Below are positions 7,660 through 14,868 of a stretch of DNA of 50,050 nt, piece by piece. Positions within the stretch are counted from its first letter, which is position 1; every line of letters starts with the position of its first letter. The stretch is from an uncultured Robiginitomaculum sp. (GTDB lineage: Bacteria > Pseudomonadota > Alphaproteobacteria > Caulobacterales > Maricaulaceae), in contig CALLVD010000015.1 in NCBI GenBank assembly GCA_938010385.1, positions 1 through 50,050 of the forward strand, written 5' to 3'. Under the pieces are notes generated by a model. It was not told where the DNA came from. It searched no databases and was given only the letters and a program-made list of their open reading frames with translations. The position numbers were made by a program, and so were the translations under genes.

Positions 7660-8290
7660 TCACGCCGCGACGACGCTTTGTTATTGCTGGACCGTGACCC
7701 GTAAAGACGGGACGCGATCAGGATTTACCGATCATGACCGTGACCTGTCGGTAGACGGTCTTGTTCACAAAGCCTCAAGCGGGCTGAGCGCGGCCGATAT
7801 TGACGCCAAAACCGGCTTTGCCGTTGATAACAGCAGCGTTTCCGGCCTTCTGACCGACAGCGCCATTACGCCGGAGGATATTGACGCCGGCCTTTATGAC
7901 GGCGCGAAAATTGATATTTGCGAGGTCGATTGGACGGACACAAAGCGCCAAAGATCGATTTGGACCGGATTTTTTGGCGCGATAGAGCGGGCCGGGGACC
8001 GCTTCACCGTGGAGTTGTCAGGACAGGGCGAGCAATTGTCACGCACGCAAGGCCGGGTGTTTTCCCGTTTGTGTGATGCGCGCTTTGGCGACGGCCGCTG
8101 CGGGCTGAATATTGCTGATTTCCCTGCTGAGACGCAATGTCCGCGAACATTTTCGGCCTGCCGGGACAGCTTCAATAATACAGTGAATTTTCGCGGCTTT
8201 CCCTATCTTATCGGTGATGATGCCATGCAGGCGGGTCCCGACGGCTCTCCGGCACTTGACGGCGGGTCCCGATATGGCGCGATATTATGA
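7646..8290 (+). CDS. g13: DUF2163 baseplate hub protein, shortened (g13)
   Basis: 214 residues of the DUF2163 family: CYCWTVTRKDGTRSGFTDHDRDL at the start, SSVSGLLTDSAITPEDIDAGLYDGA, then a Cys-rich end (SRLCDARFGDGRCGLN) joined directly to the final CPRTFSACRDSFNNTVNFRGFPYL motif. In the homologues I recall (about 290 residues) roughly 75 residues separate these two Cys motifs; here only about nine do, so the middle of the C-terminal domain is missing without a frameshift. The ATG at 7646 is preferred over the upstream TTG. ATGA overlap with g14. Confidence 0.88.
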   Translation: MLTNNHAATTLCYCWTVTRKDGTRSGFTDHDRDLSVDGLVHKASSGLSAADIDAKTGFAVDNSSVSGLLTDSAITPEDIDAGLYDGAKIDICEVDWTDTKRQRSIWTGFFGAIERAGDRFTVELSGQGEQLSRTQGRVFSRLCDARFGDGRCGLNIADFPAETQCPRTFSACRDSFNNTVNFRGFPYLIGDDAMQAGPDGSPALDGGSRYGAIL

Positions 8291-8724
8291 GCAAAGCGGC
8301 CATAGTCGCCGCCGCCCGGCGCTGGATCGGGACGCCTTACCAACATCAATGCAGTACATTTGGCGCCGGCACAGATTGCTTGGGCCTTATTCGCGGCGTT
8401 TGGCGCGAGCTTTATGGGGCGGAGCCTTTCGCCGTGCCGCCCTATACGCCGGATTGGGCGGAGGAAACGGGCGTGGAAACTTTGCTGAATGCTGCGCGGG
8501 CTTGCCTGACCGAAATCCCTGTTGCGCAAGCCAAGCCCGGGGATGTTTTGCTCTTTCGTATGGAGCCGCGCGCTTGCGTCAAACATGCCGCCATAAAATC
8601 GGCAGAGCGCCGCATGATCCATGCCTATTGGGGGCGCAGCGTCGTCGAGACGTCGCTTATTCCTTACTGGCAACGCCGCTGCGCGTTTGCTTTTTCTTTC
8701 CCGAAAAAAGACTCTGATTTATGA
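8287..8724 (+). CDS. g14: NlpC/P60 cell-wall peptidase (g14)
   Basis: 145 residues of the NlpC/P60 cysteine peptidase fold, which in GTAs helps penetrate recipient peptidoglycan from the tail tip. Catalytic Cys in GAGTDCLGLIRGVWREL, catalytic His in ACVKHAAI and a downstream MIHAYWGRSVVE His are all visible. RRWIGTPYQHQ is the typical entry motif. Length is near that recalled for RcGTA g14. It sits between g13 and the tail-tip gene with 4-bp overlaps at both ends. Confidence 0.93.
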   Translation: MSKAAIVAAARRWIGTPYQHQCSTFGAGTDCLGLIRGVWRELYGAEPFAVPPYTPDWAEETGVETLLNAARACLTEIPVAQAKPGDVLLFRMEPRACVKHAAIKSAERRMIHAYWGRSVVETSLIPYWQRRCAFAFSFPKKDSDL

Positions 8725-11700
8725 CCACATTCGTTCTGCAAGGCGCGCGAAAAGCGGCTCCCTATATCGTCAATGCCGCCGGGCGGGTCGCCCTGTCTTA
8801 TGCCAATGCGGCCATTAGTAATGCGTTTGACCGCCGGATTTTTGAAGGCCCGCGTCTTGAAAGTCTGCATATCCAAACGTCTCGCGACGGCGCGCCCATG
8901 CCGCGATTATTCGGGCGCACACGGATTGCAGGTCAGGTCATTTGGGCGTCTAATTTTAAAGAAACCTCGAGTACAAGCCGGGCCGGCGGAAAAGGCGGCG
9001 GGCCGAAAGTTCGAAACTACAGCTATTCGGTCAGCTTTGCTGTGGGGCTTTGCGAAGGCGAAATTTCCTCGGTTGAGCGCCTTTGGGCCAATGGCGAAAA
9101 TTTAAAAAAGTCGGGCTTAAATTGTCGGGTTTATACCGGCAGCGAGACGCAAAACCCCGACCCTTTAATCACGATGATTGACGGCAAGAATGCGCCCGCT
9201 TTTCGCGGCACGGCTTACATTGTTTTTGAAGATTTTCCCGTTGATGATTTCGGCGCGCGATTGCCGCAAATCAATGCCGAAATTCTGCGCGCGCCGGCCC
9301 GCGTCAGCGCCGCCCCGCGCCTTGAAGATTTAATCAAAGGTGTTGATTTGATTCCCGGCTCCGGCGAATTTGTTTACGCAACGAACGCGATTGAAGACGT
9401 GTCAATTCCGGGGCAGGGGCGCACTGTAAACGTCAATAATTTATCCGGCGAAACGGACGTCAAAACGGCGCTTGATCAGCTGCAAAGCGCGCTGCCTGAA
9501 TGCCGGTCTGTCAGCATTGTGACGTCTTGGTTTGGCAATGATTTGCGTTGCGGGCAATGCGACATTCGCCCCGGCGTAGAGACGCGGGATATGAAAAGCG
9601 CGCCGGAGGATTGGTCCGCCGGCGGACAGTCGCGCAGCAGCGCTTTTTTAATTTCCCGCCGTGACGAAAAACCGGTTTATGGCGGAACGCCTTTGGATAA
9701 ATCTTTAAAAGATTTAATTGCAGAGCTGAAATCACGCAGCTTTAAAATTTCCTTCTATCCGTTTGTTTTAATGGACATTGACCCGGATAAGAACCAGCCT
9801 GACTTTCCTTGGCGCGGCCGCATAACGTCCGGCCTTTCCGGTGATGACCAAACGCAGCAGGCCGCGGATGATGTGCAGGATTTCTTTGGAAATTGCATGC
9901 CGTCTGATTTTACCCCGTTACAATATTCCGTCCGCTATTCCGGTCCTGATGAGCACAGTTTTCGCCGCATGATTTTGCATTATGCTACGCTTTGCCAAGC
10001 GGCAGGCGGCGTCGACAGTTTTATCATCGGGTCTGAAATGCGCGGCCTGACGACGGTGCGCGGCCCGGATTTATCTTACCCGGCCGTTTCTCAATTTAAG
10101 CAGCTTGCCGCCGATGTCCGTTCAATCCTCGGCGCGCAAACACGGCTGACCTATGCCGCCGATTGGAGCGAGTATTTCGGTCACCACAAAGACGGCAATA
10201 CCGTCTTTCATCTCGACCCGCTTTGGAGCGATCCTAATATTGATGCGGTCGGTATCGACGCCTATTTCCCGCTGTCTGATATACGCGGAAATCAGGGAGC
10301 CGAAGTCGACGATATGATTGCGTCAGTCGAGGGCGGAGAAGGCTATGATTGGTATTATGATACGCCTGAAAACCGCTCTGAAAAAATTCGCACGCCCATC
10401 ACAGATGGCGCCTATAATAAGCCTTGGGTTTTTCGCAATAAAGACATTCGTAATTGGTGGTCGCAGCCGCATTACAATCGTATCGCCGGCATTGAAGACT
10501 CTGCGCCGACAAGCTGGGTGCCGCAATCCAAACCTGTATGGCTGACCGAGGTCGGCTGCCCGGCCGTGGATAAAGGCGGCAATCAACCCAACGTGTTTTA
10601 CGACCCGAAAAGCAGCGAATCTTTTCTGCCCTATTTTTCCGGCGGCCGGCGAAGCGATCTGGCGCAGCGTGATTATTTGCAAGCGCTCATCGGTTATTGG
10701 CAGCCGGAGGCCGGGCATAATCCGCAGTCGAATATTTACGGCGGGCCGATGATTGACCCGGATAATATTCATGTCTGGGCTTGGGATGCGCGCCCTTATC
10801 CGGATTTTCCGGCGCGCCGTGATATTTGGAGCGACGGACCAAATTGGGAACGCGGTCATTGGATTACCGGCCGGGTCGGCGCGTCCTTGCTGGCTGATGT
10901 TGTTCATGAAATCGCGTCGGCGGGCGGTGACGCTGATATCGATGTGTCAGGCTTGACCGGGCTGGTTTCCGGCTATGCCTTGGATCGCCCGATGAGTCCG
11001 CGCGCGGCGATTGAACCGCTTGCGCAGGCTTATGGCTTTACCGGGACAGAGACGCCGGATGGGCTTAAATTCTTCATGCTTGATACCGGCCGCGAGACCG
11101 CACTGTCGCAGGCCGATATTGCCCGTAACGCGCAAACGCCCGAGTCCCCCGCCATCACCGTGCGAATACCGGCGGCTGCGCAGACCCCGCAAGATGTGCG
11201 CTTGCACTATATCGACATTGGCAATGATTATCAGCGCGGCATGGCGTCGGCGATAAACCGTCCGGCCGCCCGTGATTTTGTCACCGATATAGAGGTGCCG
11301 GTAGTGCTGGACCGCAGCACGGCGTCGGTCATGAGCGAGACCCTGCTGGCCCGCGCCGTCGCCGCCGACCGCACGGTCAGTTTCGACGTCATGCCGGGCG
11401 TATCCGGCCTTGCGCCGGGTGATATCATCACGCTCCCGCTTTCCGAAGGACTGTCGCCGCAGCCATTGGTGATTGAAGGAATGGATGGATTGCGCACGCG
11501 CACCGTCACCGCGCGCCCGCTGTTTGCGGGGCAATCGAGGATTGAGAACGGGGTTACGCCCCGCGTCCTGCCGAGCCTGCCTGACGCGCCTGCGCCGCAA
11601 TTTGCGTTGCTCGATATGGCCCTTTTGGGCGCGCAGGCTGACCGCGCAGGGCCTTTAGTCTGTGCCTATAGCGACCCGTGGTCGGAAGTGACCGTCACAT

Positions 11701-12500
11701 CAGGCGAAGAGTCAGCAGTCCTCGAAACGCCGGCCTTTTTCGGGCAGCTTTTAACCGATCTGCCTGCCGGTCCGGCGGGGCGGTTTTTGCCGCGCGGCCG
11801 GATGGAAATCGCCGCGCCGGGCGCGCAGCTTGCGTCTGTCACGCGCGCCGAAATGCTTGCCGGTAAAAACGCACTGGCCCTGAAAACGGCGGCGGGATAT
11901 GAGGTCATTCAGTATCAATACGCGCAGCTGACGGCCCCGCAAACCTATGTTTTAACAGGGCTTTTGCGCGGACAGGCCGGAACCGAGGCCGTTATGGATG
12001 CGCTCACCCCGGGCGGAAGCGAGATCGTTTTGCTCGGGCAGGGCATTTACACGCTGCCTGTCGATAACGCCCTGCGCGGCAGTGACATCACGGCGGCTGT
12101 CGATGCCCGCGCGCGCCAAAACGCGCAGACGGTGACGGCAGACTATAATGCGGTGCACCTCATTCCGCTCGCCCCCGTCCATGCCCGTGCCAAGCGAGGC
12201 GCTGACGGCAGCGTAACGCTCAGATGGACCCGCCGCACCCGCATTAGCGGCGACGATTGGGCCGCGAGTGAGGTGCCTTTAGGCGAGGACGAAGAGCGAT
12301 ACCGCGTTGAAGTCCTGTCAGGCGACGAAGTTTCGGCAGAGTTCGACGTGACGCAGCCGGCGCTCACCCTCACGCCGGAGCAGGCTGCAAACCTCGCCGC
12401 CGACGATACAATCGCCCTGCGCATTGCCCAAATCTCCCGCCTGACCGGCGCGGGCTACCGGCTTGAAACGGCGATGAAAATTAATTGTGAAAGCAAATAG
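8721..12500 (+). CDS. g15: large GTA tail-tip/host-specificity protein with TIM-barrel-like domain (g15)
   Basis: 1259 residues, the tail-fibre hub of GTA particles that contacts recipient cells. The N-terminal part (RIFEGPRLESLHIQTSRDGAPMPRLFGRTRIAGQVIWAS; GKGGGPKVRNYSYSVSFAVGLCEGEI) is a phage tail-hub domain. The centre has a glycoside-hydrolase-like TIM barrel (SFIIGSEMRGLTTVRG, DWSEYFGHH, VWLTEVGCPAVDKGGNQPN, IHVWAWDARPYPDFP). The C-terminal third is beta-rich, ending in a fibronectin-like segment. The last codons (after ETAMKI) differ from a second copy of the gene end found 0.9 kb downstream (13310-13380), so the native C-terminus has apparently been replaced at an insertion junction. 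Confidence 0.93.
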   Translation: MTTFVLQGARKAAPYIVNAAGRVALSYANAAISNAFDRRIFEGPRLESLHIQTSRDGAPMPRLFGRTRIAGQVIWASNFKETSSTSRAGGKGGGPKVRNYSYSVSFAVGLCEGEISSVERLWANGENLKKSGLNCRVYTGSETQNPDPLITMIDGKNAPAFRGTAYIVFEDFPVDDFGARLPQINAEILRAPARVSAAPRLEDLIKGVDLIPGSGEFVYATNAIEDVSIPGQGRTVNVNNLSGETDVKTALDQLQSALPECRSVSIVTSWFGNDLRCGQCDIRPGVETRDMKSAPEDWSAGGQSRSSAFLISRRDEKPVYGGTPLDKSLKDLIAELKSRSFKISFYPFVLMDIDPDKNQPDFPWRGRITSGLSGDDQTQQAADDVQDFFGNCMPSDFTPLQYSVRYSGPDEHSFRRMILHYATLCQAAGGVDSFIIGSEMRGLTTVRGPDLSYPAVSQFKQLAADVRSILGAQTRLTYAADWSEYFGHHKDGNTVFHLDPLWSDPNIDAVGIDAYFPLSDIRGNQGAEVDDMIASVEGGEGYDWYYDTPENRSEKIRTPITDGAYNKPWVFRNKDIRNWWSQPHYNRIAGIEDSAPTSWVPQSKPVWLTEVGCPAVDKGGNQPNVFYDPKSSESFLPYFSGGRRSDLAQRDYLQALIGYWQPEAGHNPQSNIYGGPMIDPDNIHVWAWDARPYPDFPARRDIWSDGPNWERGHWITGRVGASLLADVVHEIASAGGDADIDVSGLTGLVSGYALDRPMSPRAAIEPLAQAYGFTGTETPDGLKFFMLDTGRETALSQADIARNAQTPESPAITVRIPAAAQTPQDVRLHYIDIGNDYQRGMASAINRPAARDFVTDIEVPVVLDRSTASVMSETLLARAVAADRTVSFDVMPGVSGLAPGDIITLPLSEGLSPQPLVIEGMDGLRTRTVTARPLFAGQSRIENGVTPRVLPSLPDAPAPQFALLDMALLGAQADRAGPLVCAYSDPWSEVTVTSGEESAVLETPAFFGQLLTDLPAGPAGRFLPRGRMEIAAPGAQLASVTRAEMLAGKNALALKTAAGYEVIQYQYAQLTAPQTYVLTGLLRGQAGTEAVMDALTPGGSEIVLLGQGIYTLPVDNALRGSDITAAVDARARQNAQTVTADYNAVHLIPLAPVHARAKRGADGSVTLRWTRRTRISGDDWAASEVPLGEDEERYRVEVLSGDEVSAEFDVTQPALTLTPEQAANLAADDTIALRIAQISRLTGAGYRLETAMKINCESK
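12421..12481 (+). repeat. 61-bp direct repeat, left copy (inside g15 3' end)
   Basis: This 61-bp segment, coding IAQISRLTGAGYRLETAMKI in g15, recurs at 13310-13370 with two mismatches (12452 and 12474). The left copy continues into divergent sequence that supplies a new short tail (NCESK) and stop. It forms the left boundary of the inserted module. Confidence 0.95.
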
Positions 12501-12531
12501 TATGTGTATTGAAGAGTTGCATTTTATTTTC

Positions 12532-12548
12532 GCATTTAGCTTAAATGC
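12532..12548. repeat. perfect 7-bp inverted repeat in the insert leader
   Basis: GCATTTA (12532-12538) and TAAATGC (12542-12548) are perfect inverted copies around a 3-nt centre. They lie just inside the left end of the insert and upstream of the predicted promoter. This could be an operator or a recombination site; there is no T-run to suggest a terminator. Confidence 0.5.
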
Positions 12549-12552
12549 CTCA

Positions 12553-12602
12553 TGTAGCGCATAGTCTAAAGGCTTGCTACACACGCATATCAGCCCTATA
12601 TA
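12553..12602 (+). promoter_or_regulatory. sigma70-like promoter with an operator-like inverted repeat
   Basis: TTGCTA at 12574-12579 and TATATA at 12597-12602 are separated by exactly 17 nt, a good fit to a housekeeping promoter. TGTAGC at 12553-12558 and GCTACA at 12576-12581 form an inverted repeat whose right half covers the -35 element, which fits repressor control. A start about 7 nt after the -10 would fall on the ATG at 12609, giving a leaderless mRNA. Prediction only. Confidence 0.5.
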
Positions 12603-12608
12603 GAGCAC

Positions 12609-12830
12609 ATGGAAAAAGAAGCTGTGAAAATCACCAACCCTTACAATGAGTTAAAGTCCAGTGATCGACCGTTTAAATCGGTTGTCACGCTTGACCCGTC
12701 ACTTACAGGTGATTCATGGGTGCGGTTGAGCAGAAGTGTTTGGGCATCAGAAGTTTCACTTTGGCCTGTTCTGCTGCACGGCGCGCTTGTTCGCGGTATA
12801 AAATCGAGCAAGTCCTTTGCCAAAAGATAA
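12609..12830 (+). CDS. hypothetical 73-residue protein in the inserted module
   Basis: Small ORF directly behind the predicted promoter of the insert. The protein is polar at the start (MEKEAVKITNPYNELKSSDR) with a central VVTLDPSLTGDSWVRLSRSVW and a C-terminal half with hydrophobic stretches (VSLWPVLLHGALVRGI) and a basic end. No family is recognised. There is no clear Shine-Dalgarno sequence, fitting leaderless expression. It overlaps the start of the following membrane-protein gene by 14 bp, suggesting translational coupling. Being short and unmatched, it may be non-coding. Confidence 0.45.
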   Translation: MEKEAVKITNPYNELKSSDRPFKSVVTLDPSLTGDSWVRLSRSVWASEVSLWPVLLHGALVRGIKSSKSFAKR

Positions 12831-13290
12831 CGAGAAAAAGCCCCCGGCACAAATTATACCGCCTACCAAAGGTGCAACGGATGATAAAACCGCCTCGAAT
12901 ATTTTGCTTGCGCAGGTAAGTAATTATACTAACAGGCCGGATCTTTTCTTGGAAACTATTGAGAAGCACGATCCGGGTTTCATAAAACGAATGAATGCCG
13001 ACGCGGAACAATTTAACAAAAAAGCCCGTGGCTCAATGTTTAAGTTTGGCAAAATACAAGCATATACCGGCTTAATTATTTCCGTAGTTGCAGCCGTTGC
13101 TTTGTTGGGCATTATTGTAAGTGCCGTGTTTGTTAAGAACATTGGATTTATGCAAATTTTGGCTTTAGGAATTGTTTACGCTATTTCACAAGCCGGCACG
13201 AGCGGATTTGCCAATATAGCAGGCCAAGTTGCAAAAATTGCAGGTAAGGGCGAAAAATCTGACGACGATTCAACTCCACCCGGGGTCTAG
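12817..13290 (+). CDS. DUF2335-like small membrane protein, cargo of the insert
   Basis: 157 residues. A polar N-terminus (PPAQIIPPTKGATDD) leads into a helical cytosolic part (RPDLFLETIEKHDPGFIKRMNADAEQFNKKARGSMFKFGKIQ), two hydrophobic helices (about 87-108 and 112-128) and a Gly-rich charged tail. The E-K-x-x-P-G-F/A-x-x-R-M pattern followed by two C-terminal helices resembles DUF2335, a family of predicted membrane proteins without assigned function. The start is set at a TTG because an in-frame stop lies at 12799 and no ATG occurs before the helical part. Sequence is visibly AT-richer than the GTA genes and dnaJ, indicating transfer. Confidence 0.65.
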   Translation: MPKDNEKKPPAQIIPPTKGATDDKTASNILLAQVSNYTNRPDLFLETIEKHDPGFIKRMNADAEQFNKKARGSMFKFGKIQAYTGLIISVVAAVALLGIIVSAVFVKNIGFMQILALGIVYAISQAGTSGFANIAGQVAKIAGKGEKSDDDSTPPGV

Positions 13291-13309
13291 CGGATATTTA
13301 TCTATTGAA

Positions 13310-13370
13310 GCATTGCCCAAATCTCCCGCCTGACCGGCGCCGGCTACCGGCTTGAAACGGCGGTGAAAAT
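13310..13370 (+). repeat. 61-bp direct repeat, right copy (displaced native 3' end of g15)
   Basis: Matches 12421-12481 at 59 of 61 positions. Read in the g15 frame it gives IAQISRLTGAGYRLETAVKITP and a stop at 13378-13380, a plausible original C-terminus of the tail-tip protein now separated from its gene. It is not preceded by a start codon or RBS, so it is a remnant rather than a gene. It marks the right boundary of the insert. Confidence 0.93.
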
Positions 13371-13398
13371 AACCCCGTAACCCCCATTGCACTTGGCT

Positions 13399-13424
13399 TT
13401 TCGCGTCTTACATTAGGCGCGAAA
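13399..13424 (+). promoter_or_regulatory. hairpin abutting the Shine-Dalgarno of the DnaJ-like gene
   Basis: TTTCGCG (13399-13405) pairs with CGCGAAA (13418-13424) across a 12-nt loop. The right arm overlaps the first bases of the AAGGAG Shine-Dalgarno (13423-13428) of the next gene. Folding could reduce ribosome access, as in RNA thermometers of heat-shock genes, but the overlap is only two bases and the function is unproven. Confidence 0.4.
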
Positions 13425-13434
13425 GGAGCCGGAG

Positions 13435-14349
13435 GTGGCAGAGAATCCCTATACTTTATTGGGCCTGACGAAAGGCGCGAGTGAGGCTGAGATTCGCAAG
13501 GCGTATCGCGGGTTGGCGAAAAAGCTGCATCCGGACGTTAACCCGGATCCGAAGGCTCAAGAACGGTTTAAAAAAATCAGCGCGGCTTACTCCCTGCTGA
13601 CCGATAAAGACATGCGCGCACGTTATGACAGCGGGCAGGTTGACGGGCAGGGACAGCAGCAAAATCCCTTTGCCGGCGGCGGGTTCAACAATGCCGGTTT
13701 CGGCCGGCGCGGCCCGAACGGACAGGCGGGCGGGTTTCAGGGCGGCGGCTTTGACGATATGGGCGATATATTCTCGAGCCTGTTCGGCATGCAGGGCGGC
13801 GGCAATCGCGGCGGGGCGCGGCTTCGCCCGAAAAAAGGCGCGGATATACGTTTTGCCCTGACCATTGATTTTGTCGATGCCATTAAAGGCACGGTCAAAT
13901 CTGTGCAAATGGGCAGCGGACGCAAGCTGAAAATTACGATTCCCGCCGGCACGGAAGACGGCAGCGTGCTGCGGCTTAAAGGCAAGGGCGATGCGGGCTC
14001 TCACGGCGGGCCGCGCGGCGATGCCAAAGTCGATGTGACCGTGCGCAGTCATAAGTTTTTTAAGCGCGACGGCGATATTTTGCGGCTGGATTTGCCGATT
14101 ACCCTTAAGGAAGCGGTGCTGGGCGGCAAAGTTACCGTGCCAACGCCCGACGGTGACGTCAAAATCACCGTCCCCAAGGGCGCAAGCAGCGGAAAAACCC
14201 TGCGCCTTAAGGGAAAAGGCATCAAAGGCGGCGACATGCTCGTTCGCCTGATGATTGCTTTGCCTGACGATGCAGCGGCGCTGGAATACTTCATTGCAGA
14301 GCACGCCGGCAGCGCCGGCGGAAATCCGCGCGCAAATTTAGCGCTGTAA
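13435..14349 (+). CDS. DnaJ-like co-chaperone without zinc fingers (CbpA type)
   Basis: 304-residue class II J-domain protein that stimulates DnaK ATPase and delivers substrates. J domain at residues 3-65 with the invariant HPD (KKLHPDVNPDPKAQERFKKI). A Gly/Phe-rich linker follows (residues ~75-125, GGGFNNAGFGRRG, GDIFSSLFGMQGGG). Two C-terminal substrate-binding beta domains come next (DIRFALTIDFVDAIKGTVKSV; LPITLKEAVLGGKVTVPTPDG). The four zinc-binding Cys motifs of DnaJ are absent, so this is CbpA-like. GTG start with AAGGAG 6 nt upstream. It begins just after the GTA insert. Confidence 0.92.
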   Translation: MAENPYTLLGLTKGASEAEIRKAYRGLAKKLHPDVNPDPKAQERFKKISAAYSLLTDKDMRARYDSGQVDGQGQQQNPFAGGGFNNAGFGRRGPNGQAGGFQGGGFDDMGDIFSSLFGMQGGGNRGGARLRPKKGADIRFALTIDFVDAIKGTVKSVQMGSGRKLKITIPAGTEDGSVLRLKGKGDAGSHGGPRGDAKVDVTVRSHKFFKRDGDILRLDLPITLKEAVLGGKVTVPTPDGDVKITVPKGASSGKTLRLKGKGIKGGDMLVRLMIALPDDAAALEYFIAEHAGSAGGNPRANLAL

Positions 14350-14356
14350 TGCCCTT

Positions 14357-14394
14357 TTCAACGGCTTTTAAACATCCTATTCACAAAAGGTTCA
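14357..14394 (+). promoter_or_regulatory. TTCA direct repeats, possible response-regulator site
   Basis: TTCA occurs at 14357-14360, 14380-14383 and 14391-14394. The last two are 11 bp apart, and the first is about two helical turns upstream. OmpR-family regulators bind tandem repeats with 11-bp spacing, and such a regulator is encoded downstream (14869). Autoregulation through this site is plausible but weakly supported. Confidence 0.3.
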
Positions 14395-14418
14395 GACGCG
14401 CCGGGATATAAGACACGT

Positions 14419-14817
14419 ATGTTAAAACGACTGACATTGATGATTGCCGCAGCCGCTCTGACGTCTGCGCTTCTGCCGGCGGCCGCAACGGCGACGCCGG
14501 ATCGCGATCGTATGCAGGTTTCGCAGTCTTACGCGCCCGCCGCACGCCAAGCGCCGCCGCGCATTGCGCCCTACGGCAGCTCTTTTGCTGCGCCAAGTTT
14601 CACGGGCGGTGATATCATCAGCTTTCCCCAAATGGCAGCAACGGCGGTATCCCGCAGTCAAGCCAAGGCGATTGCCCTTCGCGCAAATCGCGGCGCGGAA
14701 TACCTTGATATTAAGCTGTCGGGCGGTAAGGTTTGGTTGGTTCGCATAATGATGAACGGTGAACGGTTTGACGTAGCAGTGGATGCGTACTCCGGCCGTT
14801 ATCTGGGCAGAGCCTAA
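14419..14817 (+). CDS. secreted PepSY-like protein upstream of a two-component system
   Basis: 132 residues. A signal peptide (MLKRLTLMIAAAALTSALLPAAATA, cleavage near 25) precedes a disordered Pro/Ala region. The C-terminal PepSY-like domain has AVSRSQAKAIALRANRGAEYLDIKLSGGKVWLVRIMMNGERFDVAVDAYSGRYLG, the usual pattern ending in a D-x-x-S/T-G motif. In alphaproteobacteria such periplasmic proteins often accompany FeuP/FeuQ-type systems and may modulate the kinase. A terminator-like hairpin separates it from the regulator gene, suggesting it is transcribed at a higher level. Confidence 0.8.
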   Translation: MLKRLTLMIAAAALTSALLPAAATATPDRDRMQVSQSYAPAARQAPPRIAPYGSSFAAPSFTGGDIISFPQMAATAVSRSQAKAIALRANRGAEYLDIKLSGGKVWLVRIMMNGERFDVAVDAYSGRYLGRA

Positions 14818-14823
14818 CCCCCC

Positions 14824-14840
14824 AAGGCTGTCACAGCCTT
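14824..14840 (+). terminator. short hairpin between the PepSY gene and feuP
   Basis: AAGGCTG (14824-14830) and CAGCCTT (14834-14840) form a perfect 7-bp stem with a 3-nt loop, followed by TATTTA. This resembles a weak rho-independent terminator or attenuator inside the operon; the T-run is interrupted, so readthrough into the regulator gene is likely. Confidence 0.55.
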
Positions 14841-14868
14841 TATTTACACTGCTTAGGATGGGCGCAAT

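Noticed and set aside
1165-12500. Intact prophage
   Set aside because: No integrase, repressor, replication or lysis genes; gene order is that of the RcGTA cluster, so a GTA or GTA remnant fits better.
12716-12919. Third ORF in the insert (67 codons, plus strand)
   Set aside because: Overlaps both other ORFs, basic low-quality product with no promoter or coupling; the other two frames explain the region better.
13456-14304. 282-codon minus-strand frame
   Set aside because: Antisense shadow of the DnaJ-like gene.
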